Below the pieces are notes generated by a model. It was not told the origin of the DNA. It ran no database searches and saw only the letters and a list, made by a program, of their open reading frames with translations. This document shows, piece by piece, positions 1 to 14,000 of a stretch of DNA of 64,000 nucleotides; within the stretch, counting starts at the first letter, position 1; every line of letters begins with the position of its first letter. The stretch covers positions 15,855,111 through 15,919,110 of the forward strand of contig CM037836.1 in NCBI GenBank assembly GCA_021234535.1. Reading direction: 5' to 3'. This DNA is from Stichopus chloronotus (taxonomy: Eukaryota; Echinodermata; Holothuroidea; Aspidochirotida; Stichopodidae). Position numbers and translations under genes: made by a program.

Positions 1-430
1 TGACAAAGAAGTCTGTGAGGATTACTGATAAACTTGTGAAGAAGTTTAGTTTATTCTATGATGCTGAAGGTTTTATTTGCACCTGATGTCAGGTGAAACA
101 CCCTTGTACCTAAATTTTGGTGGTTTGAGCATATTAAGGGCAGGTGCTGTGATGTGATCATCTGGTTTATTTGACACTCTGAGGACTTCTCAGTGAAAGC
201 AAAAGAAGTAATATAACCATTTACTGGCCCACTGAAGGCAAGAGTCTGGTGTGGGTTGAGTGGCGAGGCTGTCTGTTGAAGTGTCCTTTTCTCCGAATTT
301 CTAGGGTTTGGGCACTTGAAAGGGTTGAAGCACGTGGAGTGTGTGTCTTCTGTTCCCTGTTTTTTATCATTTTACAGATTTTTTGAATTTCTTTTTATGA
401 GTGCACAAAATATGAAGTTTCACAATGAAA

Positions 431-520
431 CTGTGCATGTGTACTGTCACCGTCTACATGTCCTCTGTCACAGATCACATATCTACTGTCACAGACCAGG
501 TGTGTCTTCTGTCGCAGACT
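431..520. repeat. Short tandem repeat, about 22-bp unit, 4 degenerate copies
   Basis: Successive units share the core CTGTCACAGA or a close variant, preceded by a CATGT/CATAT/GTGTG start. It makes a short open frame rich in Cys and His, but this is repeat-driven and not a gene. Confidence 0.6.
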
Positions 521-2637
521 TTTCCAGAAATTTTTTAAATACATTTCATGACATTGCTATTGTAGATATTATTCAGTTTGATTTTAACGTTACATAGATA
601 TCATTGCGGCCATTTCATATGGTCAATTTATTTTTGTAAGATGTCTATATTTTTGTTTTTTATCCAGTTGTCTTTATTTACATCATGTCCCACCGTTCCC
701 AAGGAGCCTTTCATTTTGTGTATGAGCATCATCTATGCTGTGCATCGGTTCTTAGCGTAAATATCAAATACCTTTAAATCTCAGTCAGCTGCTTACGGGC
801 AAAATTCCTTGTTGAACGGCTTTCCGTTTGCTGTGTGACTACTATTTCCCTTTGTCATTTCAGAATCAAGTTTTGCCACAGAATTGTCAAAATCTTAAAA
901 CAACACTCACTAAAAGTGTTTCTGTCAGAATTGAAATGCTGTCTCTTCAAGGACTTTCAAATTTTAGCAAGTGTCAGCAAAAATTGGGATTAAATAAAAA
1001 TTTGCCAACACATTCCTCATTACTTATTTCCAGCATATCTGAAGGCAGTAAAGCTGGGGTTCTGTTTGAGTCAAATTCATCAAAAGTGTACCTGGTCAAA
1101 AATTAGAAAAAAAAACTCATTTTCAAAGGACATTCCGGAGTTGTAAAATGTGGAAGCTTTTCTCACTTTCAAAAGGTTAGATTGCACATTAATTTGTGAT
1201 GTGGTTTCTTGTACCACCCAAATTACCTTCTTGTTCTTTGCTTGTTCAAAGCCATCGCACCCTGTCATGAAATGTGACCCACTGTCTTAGTGTTATGGAG
1301 TGACTTTACTGTACAAGCCTTCTCCATACAACATGCTATGCAAGAAAACAGTGCCACATTTCAACCTCATATAAATATTTTAAGTTTCAAAGGGAAACCA
1401 AATCATTTAATGCAAGTTGTACACGTAGCACAGTACAAATTATTGCAAAATCAACCATTTCAAATCAAGTGAACATCTTTATTTTCTGTCCCATCAATGG
1501 TATTAGCTGTAACGATAGTATTTGGATGAACAGGTATAATTTCCATTTCAGGTTTGAGTCTGTCACCCATAGACTCTCAGCTATCAAATGTGACAGATTT
1601 GCTTCTTAACACCTTGGGCTAAGAGTGTGAGTTATAACTTTAGCAGTCTGGATTATATCAACTTGAAGTGAGTGAACAAGAACAACTGTGTTGCTACACT
1701 GCAATATTTGGCTGATGGGTTCAGGGCAATTGTCTCTTGTGCAGTTGTATATTAAAAGATTAGTGTGGAAGAAAATAGACTGTCTACACATCAAAATGAA
1801 GCAATTCCATTGCGGTGAAAGTTGTGCTCAGTTCTAACTCATATTAATTCTGAAATGAAAAAAAGTTGTTTTCTTCTGAACGATCCTTTGCAGGGTTGGC
1901 AGCTATTGTAAAGATCTGTTTCATCAGTGCCAATTGCAGCATGCTGTAGCTCGGAAAATTTTCTGATGACATACTTGATCGGCGAAGGAGACGGAATGAC
2001 CGACTGTGGGCTCTAGACTTAAGTTCACACTTCATGCTTGCATTGCTATGGATGTGCTTTAAGAGATCTTTGCATCACTGATGAAATAGTTTGGTGTGGT
2101 TGCCATGAACAGAAGCAATAGAAGATGGTCGTTAATGGTTTGCTTCATTGAAAGAGATATTTTAACAGATCAGTGTGACCCTTCTTTCAAGAAGGAAAAA
2201 AAAAATGATTCCAGTAACTTGGTGGTTGATACTGACTGCCTTAATGGAATGTTAAAATCAGTAGCAATGGGGTATTACCAAGGGTTCATTGCGTGTGCTC
2301 CCTCAATCACCAGAAAGAAAAGTTATGGCACTTGAGCACTGAAGATAAAGACACTGTGTTAAAAAAGACCTGATAAATGTAAGCAAACATCATGCACAAA
2401 GTAGGATTGATGTAAGTAAAGTGTCTCAACAAAGCAAAAACTACCACTCATTCTTTCTGTTCGGGCATAAGACTTTCCTGCACTGCTTTATTTGTTTACT
2501 TGTTTTCATTGAGAAATGATCACTTTCAAATTGTTCATTTGTCCTTATGTGATTTCTAAGGTGAAATATGAATATTTGTGGCTGAGTGGTTATGTGTTGC
2601 CTATCTGATAGTGCATCCAGAAGGGCATGGTGAAGGA

Positions 2638-2652
2638 GGGGGGGGGGGGGGG
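2638..2652. repeat. Poly-G run of 15
   Basis: An uninterrupted G tract follows a degenerate repeat end. It is likely to be length-variable and error-prone in assembly. Confidence 0.9.
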
Positions 2653-3329
2653 ATATTATCTTGGTTACTTGTTCTGATATCCTCTCTGATATTTCATTGA
2701 AAGGTGCTAAATTAGAAAAGTCTTTCTAAGTGTAAACAGATCTTATGAGTAGTGATGTCATGTTAGGTAAACAAGTGGACAAGTTGAAAACAAACAGGCA
2801 AGGAATGTTCCAAAAGATTTGTTGGGTACTGATTGTTTATAGAAAAACAGCATTTTATAGCAGTATGCCATTTTTCTGCCACAGAATGTCGTAGTTGCAA
2901 TAACGGTTAACTCTACATCGGTTCCATTGTCACCTGCTCAATTAGTGTTGCACGGCAGATTGGCAGTATGTCCCTCTGTCCACGATCAATGATTTGTTTT
3001 TTCAGCAAAGTTAAAAATGGTATCAACAATCGATTTGCTGCAATTCCATCTTGTAATAACTATGCATATAATTATAATGTTGACTCTTGTCTCTCTGTAA
3101 TTCCCAAAGTTATAGCATGCGTTAGTGCATGCTGTTATTCTTGTATATTATTGCTAAATTAGTATTCAGAGTGTCACGTTTAAAGTAATATATATATATA
3201 CTGTTTGTCAATTGTAAAATGTTGTCTTTGTCATTTTAGTTTAATATAGAATTCATTACAGCAAAAAAAAAAAAAAAATGTTGCTCATTTTTGGTTCCCT
3301 GCGTTAGCAAAGGAACCTTTGCAGACACT

Positions 3330-3850
3330 GTGGCATGATATATATGTGTGTGTGTGAGACAGATAAGAATGTGTGGTATGTTACGGGATTACTCAACCCA
3401 GTGGTGAATGTTTTTCAAAGTTGGTGTGTTTGTGTATGATATTGAGTGGATGTGCCCTATTGTTTTTCGTGGAGGTCAAAGATTATTTGGGATCACCAGA
3501 GGCAAAAAAGTGAATCTCTTGGAGGTGCTGTAACTTGGTGTCCATTGTTCAAAAGGCTAAACAATTTCAAGACAAGACAGATTGGTAGGTGGTGAAAATA
3601 CAGTAACATTAATCTCATTAACATGAAAGGGTCAAAGGTCGGAAAGTGTTGTTTTGTTGATATCTCTCAAGCAAAACATTTTAAGGGGGTGGTGTAATGG
3701 AAAATCTTGTTTGTCTATGTGAAATACATATGATGACATCAGTTGACCTCACTTGACCTTTGTGACTTTTCTGTGATGTGAAGATAGGTCTTGTTGAGAG
3801 CAACCAAAAATCCAATTATACTACTCTCCCATGATGCTCACTCAGTCAAG
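3330..3850 (+). repeat. Interspersed repeat copy with GT microsatellite head and GAGGTCAAAG block
   Basis: A short ATAT/GTGTGTGTG run is followed, after about 120 bases, by a GGAGGTCAAAG block and a TTTGGGATCA block. The same order (GT run, then GAGGTCAAA, then a TTTG block) recurs at 12.06-12.26 and 24.00-24.25 kb. The copies are diverged and carry no open frame, so this is a non-coding interspersed family. Confidence 0.55.
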
Positions 3851-6376
3851 TTATTGATCTTTTACCCAAACAAATGAAATTAAGTGCAGCAGCACAGGTT
3901 GTGCTGAATACAGACTCAGTGCATATGCTTAGGTATGCAAGTCGTTGGCAGTCACTGTAATGTTGAAGGAGGAATTAACTGATCCGCCTCATCTTTTTAC
4001 CCTGCAGCAATCACAGTGGACTTGTATCAGCCATATTTTACAGCCTAATGGTCATCACTAATGACTGAGTGAGTTATTGTAGTCACTGGCACTTTTGACC
4101 TTTGCTGTGTCTGTAGTAATAGCTACTTTAAGTCTTCACTTTTAGGAAGAAAAAATCAACCAGAAATATAGTGACAGGTGAATGCCATGAAGGTACACTT
4201 CAGACGCTTGCACCAGGCTAGTTGGGGTATTGCACTGAGCAGTATGTGTATGGAAAGGCCAGACAGCCTATAAGATTGTATTCCATCATAATATGTTTTC
4301 TTTATTTTTGATTCATACATGTGAGGTTGTTGAAGGATGAAATGTGCCATTCAATGAATGAAGGTGACACTAACTGCTAGAAGGGGGGATGGGTCAAAGG
4401 CATTGTTTGTACATGGAAAGACCAGACAGATGAGATTGTGTTCCATCATACTAGTTTTGAATGTGCCATTCAATGAATGGCGGTGACACAATGTTGTAGA
4501 CATCAATAGAATTCGCATAGCAATAGTAGCAACTAGAAAATATATTTGGTTAATTGGTGTATCAAGAACAACCACCTCAAGTCTCTTCCTTGATCAGTAA
4601 TGCGAATCTGACATTACGTTATAAGAACGGGGCATCGTATAGTGTGAAACAACGTCTCCCTCCCAAATTGTCTGATATTAAAGGCACACCAAACTGCTGG
4701 ATGTGTAATTTATTTTCACATATTGCCTACGTATGCAATCCCTTTAAGAGAGATAATTTATCTGACTCTCATTTTTGGGTCTGCTTAAGGAGTTTTATGT
4801 GTCAGTTACACAGAGATGATATATGATGAATGCTTTTTACTGTAACAACTCCCATTATGACTTGGCAACATTAGTTTGTGACTTGACTCACAATCGTGAT
4901 TTGGCAAACAAAACAAACGAACATACACTGGAGAAAGGAAAAACAAAAAGTAATAATATGAAGAAAAAGGAAGAAAGTAAGTCTCAGCATGCAAGACAAG
5001 ATAATATATGTAGTAATAACACTCACAATGTGTAACTAGCTAACACTTTCGATGGTTGATGAAATACTAGTGATATGTAGTGGGCTTTTACTATGATACT
5101 TCAAATATCTGCAGAGCAATGAAAAAAATAACAGTAACATTTGCAAGGATGGACCCTATCAGAGCAGTGCACTATGATGTTCTCACCATAAATCAAACAT
5201 TTTGAACGGTTCCAGCAATGATCACAACTGTGACTAAGAAACTGTGTATTGTTTTCTTTTTCCATTTGCAAATGGATGGCCCCTTCACTAAGTTACATCT
5301 TAATTATGCTTTGAATGCGCTAAGTTCGATATTGTATTGTGTTGTTCAAGGCATGCACAGCTGTTGAACTATTCAAGTAGTACTGCAACCGTCCCTAGCC
5401 CTGTGCAAACATCATTTGTTTTGAACTACTGGTTGACTGCACTCCGTAATTGTCATGTGCTACTTATTCTATTGAAAACTGTTTAGTTGTTTTCAATACG
5501 TAATCGTGGATTTTTGTTTCTTAAAATATTTCAAAATTTCTGAGTCTGAGTATGTAAAAATTATTATTCGATTGAACATAGTGGAAGACACAAGGTACAT
5601 GCAGGAAATCAAGCTTTCAACCCTTTGTACCCTTTGGTACGGTCCCTGTTAAAGACCACCACTGTGGTGCTTTGACCTTTACAATGCGTTACGTTCAATG
5701 ATAGCGTCCCTAGTAATACTGCAGTTACTGAGTGTTACTTACAGTGTTACCTAAGTTAGAAAGTGTGAATTCAGTGCGTGAGTTAATACACGTATTTGGC
5801 CATACAGTAGTTCAGCTAAACATACTTTGCCAGAAACTGAAGCTTTGGTTATCTACGTCTTCCAGTCAACGACTGGCAAACCGAAGCACATTCCTGAGTT
5901 TTAGTAAGTGTACCCGTTTTTTGTTTTACCAGTTAAAACATTTCTGTCTGTTTAGAGGTAATTATGCCATCGGATTTTGAATTTCGACAGAGGCCTTAAA
6001 AAAATGGTAGGCCTAACTTACGTTAGGCTATTGGGTAAGTCATGCTAATGCGTTGTTGTTTGTTTGTTATGTGTTTTTGAATACGTATAGGGCCCTTGAT
6101 GAGCCCATACTTAGGGACCAGTGATCCTCAAGCTTTCAATTCAATTAAAATGGCTAGCCTTATATTTCTAAGGCCATTTGCGTAGGCTTTGACACATCTA
6201 GACCTAGCCTATCCGAAACTACGCTGTTCCTGCCTTCCATTCGGCATTCCGCTTGATTAGCATAATTAGGACTGGTGAGGTGTTCTATTGGGCTTGCTGT
6301 AAGCCAAGATCATGTAATGTGAAGCGAGATCCTGCAAACCACCTTGGTACGAATTTAGAATCAGTGCCCAGTTCAG

Positions 6377-6384
6377 TGACGTCA
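6377..6384. promoter_or_regulatory. Perfect CRE palindrome TGACGTCA
   Basis: The 8-base CREB/ATF consensus lies in a locally CpG-richer stretch about 4.4 kb upstream of the first coding exon of the coiled-coil gene. It could mark a promoter, but a single 8-mer is weak evidence. Confidence 0.3.
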
Positions 6385-7340
6385 ACAAGGGTATCCGACA
6401 ACTGGAAGAGTTGGTATAGGCTATCGTCTATGTGATGTCTACTTTTTTTTTCTCCTCACTCTTTCAAAGTTGTGTACATTCTTCGAAAGGAACAGCAGTG
6501 AAACCTGTGGAAGAAATTTTAGACCTTAAGCCTAAAAGGGCAGAGGTTAGATGAGGTTTTGAACCTAACATGTCAAGATAACAGTTGGATCATAAGTCTT
6601 AAGCATAACACATTATGCTACGAGAGCGTATTTTGTTGTTTGGTGTTCAAAAATGTATACAATACATACAACCCAACCTAGTCATGTAATATTTATTAAT
6701 ACTCATTTTCTATAAATAAGTACTGACTTCCCAAACACTATCCACTAACCCTGAATCATGAGACCTTAATGCGCTGGATTTTTGACGTTACAATTTTGGC
6801 AATAACAATTTTCAAGGGCACAGTGTAACAGTCATATTTTTAGCATTGTATGGGTTGATGTACTGTGCCAGAGTTCAAGTGGCCCGGAGGGCTAGCTTGT
6901 CAGTATTGTAACTATACCGATGATGAAATCACTGGCCTCGGGCCAGTGCTTACGTCGAGCCCTGCCTTCAATGACCCTAAAATATTCCTTACCCCAGAAT
7001 GTATATGCTATGCAATCCATTCAGCATTCAATCTCTTCAAACTGCATGAAGCCCATTTGATAGAGGTAAGCCTGCTCCACTCCACTGAATGTGTATGCTA
7101 ACCTGACAATGTCCATCACTTTCAGGCATCGATTTTAAACTAGAGCCACCACCTTGACTTCATGACTCAACTTAAAATGGTTGACGCAAGACCCATGTCA
7201 CAGTAACTTTGAATGACTTTCTTTAAGAAACAGCGATAAGCATCTCAAAGAAATTTAAAAATGTGAACTAAATGAACACAATAATTATTTTTACGAAGGT
7301 TTCAAGTACAAAAGGCTGCTTCAGTGCTGTTTTAGGGGAT

Positions 7341-7872
7341 CTTCCAGTCTGCATTCCATGCACTACAATGTGAAGATCTTTGTTGTGAGCATCGATTCTT
7401 TCCTGGCGTAGTCTTGGCGAAAGGTTTACCTCGGCATGTTGACATGCACACAAAAAATCAGCCTTGGTGTACAACACCTAAGGCCTCGCGTAATCACTGT
7501 ACATTTGCACTGCAAACTACTTCGAACTAAGTCAAAACCGCAGCTGCAAGTATGTTTCCACTTAATTCACATAAGTCCAACACATGAAATATAGTTATTT
7601 CCTGCCAAATATGAAAAAAGATGTGTAACTGTATGCTTCAAGTCGGAAGCACATTCATCATACAGTTGGTTATGTTATGTTGCATTGTGAGGTATAGCAC
7701 CTGTGTTTGTTGCTATATGAACACTAACACCTTTAAACTTCTGTGACGACTTTTACATGGAATGCACCCTGGGATTTTTTAACTTTATGAGTAACTCAAG
7801 TGGCCAGTTTACCATAACAGATCTTCTAAGTGATATTTTCATTGTAGTGCATGAAATGCAGACCAACCGAAA
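7341..7872. repeat. Inverted repeat pair (arms 7341-7370 and 7840-7872)
   Basis: The reverse complement of the left arm contains CATTGTAGTGCATGGAATG. The right arm reads CATTGTAGTGCATGAAATG, and the match continues for a few more bases with few mismatches. This is probably a degraded inverted-repeat transposable element about 530 bp across. No target duplication was recognised. Confidence 0.5.
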
Positions 7873-8654
7873 TGCCCAAATTCTCTGCAGGACAACCAAA
7901 TTTTGGTCAAATTCAGTTAGTGCCAAAATCAAAATCAGATTTTCCTCACAACCTGAAACATTATGGGATGAAATGTGGTAATGACTTGCGAACAGCACGA
8001 TGGAAATATGCTACTGGTTCTGTAGTATACCAACCTGGAAATATTGACTACAAGTCATGAAATGAATTTTAGTTGGACAACTTAATTTTGAATTCTACTA
8101 CTGCATAAACATTACTGTACCAGGTGAAAGTTCTAAAAATTCGACACTGTTAAGTTACCTAGCCTAGTAACCTAGGCTATTGTAGTATTGTAGTAAGAAA
8201 AGATAGACACAAGTCAAACCAGACGTAGGCCTAACTTCATAACAGTTAAGGGCCCTGTAAGTTGTGGAAACCAAAAGTTCAACCAGTAAATTCTGTGAGC
8301 ACCCAGTACTATTAACTAGCCCAGTTTAACTGTTAGGACTTAATAGTTGCATGTTACCAGATCATTCCAACATTTGAAGGTTGAGTCATTGTAGTGTTTT
8401 GAGATAACAAATAAGGCCTACACCTCATTCACTAACTGGATCCTTCATTTTTATACTGAGACCTCTAATTAAGATGCTATGGCAGCAAAACCAAACATTG
8501 TGCTTAGAAAATGTTCCTGGACCAAAACATCGCCGCTATTGGTCCTTCCTTGTGTCAGAAGGTTTCTGCACCAAATTGTCCAAATTGTTTGAAATTTAAT
8601 AGCAATAAGCTTCGCTGCCCCTAGGCTAGTCATGAAAATAACGCAATTCATACA

Positions 8655-9215
8655 TGACTTATTGCGGGCCATTATTCTGAAGAGTCATTTTCCAAATTTA
8701 AACTGTAGGTTTTTATTCAGAGGTGTCACAATCCAAAGTGTTGTTTTTACAAAGTGTTGTATTCTTAATTTATCATGATGGGCATTATTGCAAAGGGTCA
8801 TTTTTGGAAGGGTCATTTATACTCCGTAGGGTTTTCATCCTAAATAAAATATTAGGGTCAATACTCCAAATCAGACATAACGGTCAGTACTCCGAAGGAT
8901 TCGGAATAATGCCCCTTTGGGATAATTACCTTGATGTTTGATTGGGAATAATGACCCTTCAGAATAATGACCTTAATGCTCTATTGAGAATATGAGCCTT
9001 TGGAATGATAACCTTAATTCTTTATTTGGAATAATGACCCCTTGGAATAATGACCCTTGTGTTAGATTCAGAAGATCATTCTTTATGTTTGATTCGGAAT
9101 TATGACCCTCCCATAAAATGGCCTTTCGAAATAATGGCCTGTAAGTCAAATAAAAATAACAAGCCTTCGGCAAAAGCGACCCTTCGTAATAATGAGCGGA
9201 CCACGTATGACCTAT
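8655..9215. repeat. Foldback-like inverted array of about 16-25-bp units
   Basis: The right half (from about 8895) repeats GGAATAATGACCCTT-like units on the + strand. The left half (to about 8885) carries the same core in the opposite orientation, seen as GGGTCATT and GGCCATTATTC. The element is therefore a pair of arms, each built of short tandem units, facing each other. Confidence 0.6.
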
Positions 9216-10746
9216 AAGTACAGTAGTTGTAAACATGTACTTGTACAGCAGGTCTATGCTGCAGTAGAGGACAGTTTCTAAACATCTGTGATCGACAGAT
9301 CAATCAACTTAGTTTATCCAAGCGATTGTTACTTTTGAATAAAGTATTCTGTCCTTCCCAATTATTTTTCTCAATCCGTCAGCTTACGTCATTTTTATTT
9401 TCCTCACATGTGTCATCCTGGATATATTTATAGTCATATATAACATATGGAACAAATTTGATTTCTTATTTATGTTTAAATTCTTTGTCATGCTGTATGT
9501 GGGGACTTTCTTGTGTGCATGTATAATACCACAAGGATGCCTTGGTAGAAAGCAGGGGACATTTTGGCAGCTTAAAAGGGGGGATGCTTTGATCTGGGGA
9601 TATTTTGACTGGATAGTGTTTACAGTATCATATGTTAAAGAGCTAAACCAAGGTAGAGGAATCTGCTTCTGTATTTACTCCCTGGACTCTCTGTGGAGCA
9701 TCATCATTAGTTGCTGCCAAGTTGCTAGCAGCAAGTGATGGTCAATAATGCCTCCCACAGGGTACAAAAGAACAGAACTTCCCTCACCATGTATTACTTA
9801 CATCTAGGTTTTGAAATTTTGTGCAATGAAAAGTAAATCAATAAAATTGTTTTTATTGTACACCATGCCAACTTTTGTACTTTCCCCTAGGGCAGTGAGA
9901 TACACTGTATGCCAGTTTATTACCAGATCATCTGTTTGAGAATTCTGGTTTGTTACCATGCATTGCACCTCTCACTGGTTGGGTAGCAATAGCCTCACAA
10001 CTTAAAGGTGTAATGTGAAACAACTACTGCCTCTGTATACAACTTTTGAACTGTCCATTGGAGCACTGCTAGGCTCACATTGGCCTACATCATAGTCTTT
10101 TCTTATCTTCTGTTTTGATGGTTTATATTTACAGTTAATATCTTGATTTCTGTCTCATGTAGGGTTTCGATTATCTGGTATGTTGGACAACATGGCAGTG
10201 CTTGGATTGGTTTAATAGTGATGACTTGGGAGTATGATTACAACCAAAAGAGCTACAATAGCCATCAACTTATCGTGCATACCAGGCTTGTCTCTATCCT
10301 GTAGGGTTCCAAAACCCTTTGATAAAATGTTTATTTCCTGTTCATATAGAACAGGCAAAAAAAGTGTTTGCGTCAATTGTCAATAGTTTCTTTCTGAGAA
10401 ATGGAAGAATGTACTGTATGGCTATTTCAGTGGAAATCAGAAGCCCCTAGCTCTACTTTGTCAAATTTTAATCCTTCTGTATCATTCTTGCTGACCTAAA
10501 CCTGTTTGAGAATAATTAACTCATACAGCTGTACTAAACAGTGACATTATGGCTTTCACTTACATTGAATTACTTTTAACAGTACACTAAAGACAAGTGA
10601 ACTGCAGTTACAGATTAGAATCTACCACAACTTCAGACAGTGGCATCAGACAGGGACAAACGAACAGAAAAAGTAAATTTTACATGGATGAATGATTCAT
10701 CAGAGATAAACAGCTCATATATTTTTTTTTTTGCTTACATTTTCAG

Positions 10747-11002
10747 CATTCTGAAAGACACTAAGGTGTCACAGATGACCTTGTGACTCTCACCAGTGAT
10801 CAAGGTGGCTAGGATGCATAGGAGCGGTTCACCGTACATCGGTCGAGGCCACCATGGTGCCATTTCTGATTTGAGTCCTCCGTCCTATCGTCAGTCACCA
10901 GTTCCTTCCATGTACGACCAGGAGTCCCTACTGGGCATCGCTGGCGGTGCTGAGACCAGCTTTGAGCTCATGTCTGCTGCCCAACTTAGGGAACAATTAC
11001 GG
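10747..11002 (+). CDS. Coiled-coil gene, coding exon 1 (CDS from 10814, residues 1-63)
   Basis: The acceptor after a T-rich tract ends in TTTTCAG at 10746. The first 67 bases are 5' UTR. The start is the ATG at 10814-10816, with A at -3. An in-frame TGA at 10784-10786 rules out an upstream start. The encoded head is rich in Gly, Ser, Pro, Tyr and Arg and turns helical near the end (AAQLREQLR). The exon ends CGG before donor GTTGGT and joins exon 2 in phase 0. Confidence 0.85.
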
Positions 11003-14000
11003 GTTGGTACTAGAGTTTGCACATAATGTCACAGTTAAAGTGAAAATTGTGCCCATTTTTAAAGTGATAACCAAAACATGTCAACAGTATCAGAAGTCAG
11101 ATTTAAATGCTCATGGTCTTGGAAATTTATGTCAGATTTGGCTCACTGACGATATGCTGATATCAACATGTACCAGGAGGATATGTACTTTTGCTATGGT
11201 ATCCCTGAATGCTGTGAAAAATTTTGCATTGAAAAGGGTTGAATGAACAAACAAGTAGGAAGCAAGTACAGCTCTGTAAACTCTAAAACAAGTCAAATAC
11301 ACATGACTATTACATATTAATTAGTAACATACACTAGATGATGAACAGGAGTATGTTACTTGACTTGCATCGAAAGTAAAATAAATGACAGGCAGCTATG
11401 GGTATGTGACGTCACAGACAACTCTTTAGAATCTTGGCTAGAGCTTGAAGTCTTTTACAGGGTTGAAAGTAAAATAGATTACAGACAGCCAATGGCAAGT
11501 AACTTCACACTTTCTTGAATGTTAGAGCTAGAAGTCTTGTGAAAACAAATTTTTTCAAATATGTTAAATTAAGTATGCAACAACTTTAGATCAGGCACCT
11601 ATTAACTGCCAATAACATTTACATCATAGACATTATCTCTCACTTACACTAACGCATGGTTAAGATTGCTACAGACCTTCCAGAATAAAGTTCTAGCACT
11701 GCACCCTGTGCACCCTAGATCGGTCTACAATCTTGTACCAAATTGTTGGGACACTTTGCCGTACTTTGCAAATATAATATTGAATTTTCGGTGAGAGAAT
11801 AAGATGGAACCTCGCCCCCCTTTCTAATGTTGTGCTATATACAAGTAAAATGCACCCTTTAAACAGCAATCCTATAGCCAACATTGAACGGGGGCACGGG
11901 GTGTCCTTAGGTATTTTGTCCAAGATTGTAGTTTGATTTTTGCTCTGCAACTGAAGTGTGTTTTCAAGTGTCCCCAAAATGTTTGCTCTCAGAACGACAG
12001 TTTGAATCATGAAACATTAAGTTTTCTTGTATTTGTTTTTGATTTCTTGTCAAAGGCAAAAGGAATCAATGCGATGTGTGTGTGTATGTATGTGTGTGTA
12101 TGTGTGTGACACTTTGCTTGTAAACATGATATCTTAAGAAGGGTATTACCTTGACTGATGTCATACTTAGTGTGTGGGTTGATCATAGTGAGTAGATGAT
12201 TCGTATTGATTTTGGTGGAGGTCAAATTTTATTTGAGCGCCCACAGTGGTCAAGGAGCACTCAGTGTAAGTATGCTTTTCTCTACAATGATAAGGTGTGT
12301 GAATTTTAAAATTGGTATGTAGGCCTACATGTTGTATTGTGTGCTTCATGAATATTTGCAAGGAATCACAAAGTCCTTTGACTTTCTTGCTTATTTATTC
12401 AATCTCAGATCTGGCATGTTTTAACTTTTAGTAAAGAACTTTGTATAAGTTTGGATTGAATATCCTTGTGTGACAGCTATGAATGAGCCACTGTAGTTCT
12501 GCAATGATGATTTCTGTTACAGATGGATGTGTTCTGTCAGTATGTTTGGTTGGCTTAGTTCACTGATAAATGTGGATCTAGTTTTTGTTACTGAAACTAT
12601 TTTCCAGAGAATCAGCAAATTCTAAACCTGTGGTAACCTCCAACAATTCTTTTGGGTTTGAAGCCAAGGAAATTTTTATATGTCTGCAAATCCAGCAAGG
12701 ACAATTTTTAATGTTAAGTTATAAAAATAGTGAATGAGTATGAAAACTTTTTGAGAGAACCACCATATTGTGTGCATCCGCTTTAAATAAGAAAACTCAA
12801 AGTAAAAGAAGTGAGTAACATTGTTAGCATTTCATTGTTATTAACAATAGGTGGAAGCGTTATCAAATGAATCCAACATGTGAGGCTTACATACATGCCT
12901 TTGATGTGTTCCCTAAATTTCTCTTTGTTTTTGCATCGTTTGCAGAATCTGGTTTCTTTCTTGTCAATGTTTGATTTTACTTGTTTGGTATTAACCAGGC
13001 TGAATAAACAACCTTTTTGCCTTTCCTGATTAAGGCTAATTAGGTGCCGTACATACGTAAACATTTTGTGCTCCAGATCACATCAATCATGCCATGTGAA
13101 TGTATTACATGCTTTCCTTTATGCCTTCCCCCCCCAAAAAAAAAAAAGGAGCATGTTTGTTATAACGTAGCAGATCTCCTAGGCCATAATGGACAGTCAG
13201 CACTTTCTTAAACCGATAACGCAAAAATTTTGGCCTTGGAATTACAAGATTTAAAGGTTTTTAAGATAAGGACTCAAGAAAGTGCACATGGTTCTAATTT
13301 AAGTTGTTAAAAAATTTAAAGAAGACAGCAATGTTGCAAGCTTTGTCTCAAACGTTTGAGTCAAAACCCTGTATTGAGGAGATTTATAGTGACCTACTGT
13401 ATGTATGTCAGCAGTAAATATCTGGTCATGTGTACAAGTGATCTGTCTGAAGCCCACGCTTTTGCAAAATTTTGTAGATGTCCATTGCTTACGTCTTTTG
13501 TGATGGGGGGGAGGTAAATAATACTATACATATCAATTTAAACTTCTTGAAAAAGTTATGTAGGATTACTTTTAAGGTGACCAAAAGAAGAAAAGTTCTT
13601 GTTGTGTTTCGTGTACCCACTTGATGGAAATCTGTCTCTATGGATTGGGTAAGAACTAGCACACGTAGTGACACTGCCATGAGTGAGACCTTAGAAGTAT
13701 GTTGTAAGAAACTGCAGGCCGGCGTCACGCAACCATTGATGAGGCATCAGGGCATTGTTTGATTCCATGAAAGCGAGGGAGCAGCAAGAACAGATTATTG
13801 ATTTAATCTCGAGTCACTCTTGTTATTGATTTTAGGGGTTCCTCTTAGAAAATGCTTGTGTAGCTGTTCAGAAGGAATGTTAATTCAGTGCTTAATGAAC
13901 AAAGAGATGTTTCCTTTTCGATTGATACTGAGTATGAGTTAAGTCTGTAAATGTCTGGGCACTCTTTACACAGTACGTGACCACGCTCCACATCTCTCAT

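Larger units (their letters stand above)
1..10746. other. Intergenic / 5' non-coding region, no coding gene seen
   Basis: No stretch here shows a coding frame flanked by splice signals, and the short open frames have no recognisable protein character. The region must hold the promoter and at least one non-coding first exon of the coiled-coil gene, because the first coding exon begins with a splice acceptor at 10747. I could not place that exon. A CpG-richer patch with a perfect CRE at about 6.2-6.4 kb is one candidate position. Repeats inside the region are listed separately. Elsewhere it is AT-rich unique-looking sequence. Confidence 0.6.

Noticed and set aside
2585..2640. A-box-like GGCTGAGTGGTTA suggesting a tRNA or SINE
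   Set aside because: No B-box or stem partner could be found.
10796..10813. Upstream GTG start for exon 1
   Set aside because: Nuclear animal genes start at ATG; ATG 10814 has good context and a stop lies upstream in frame.
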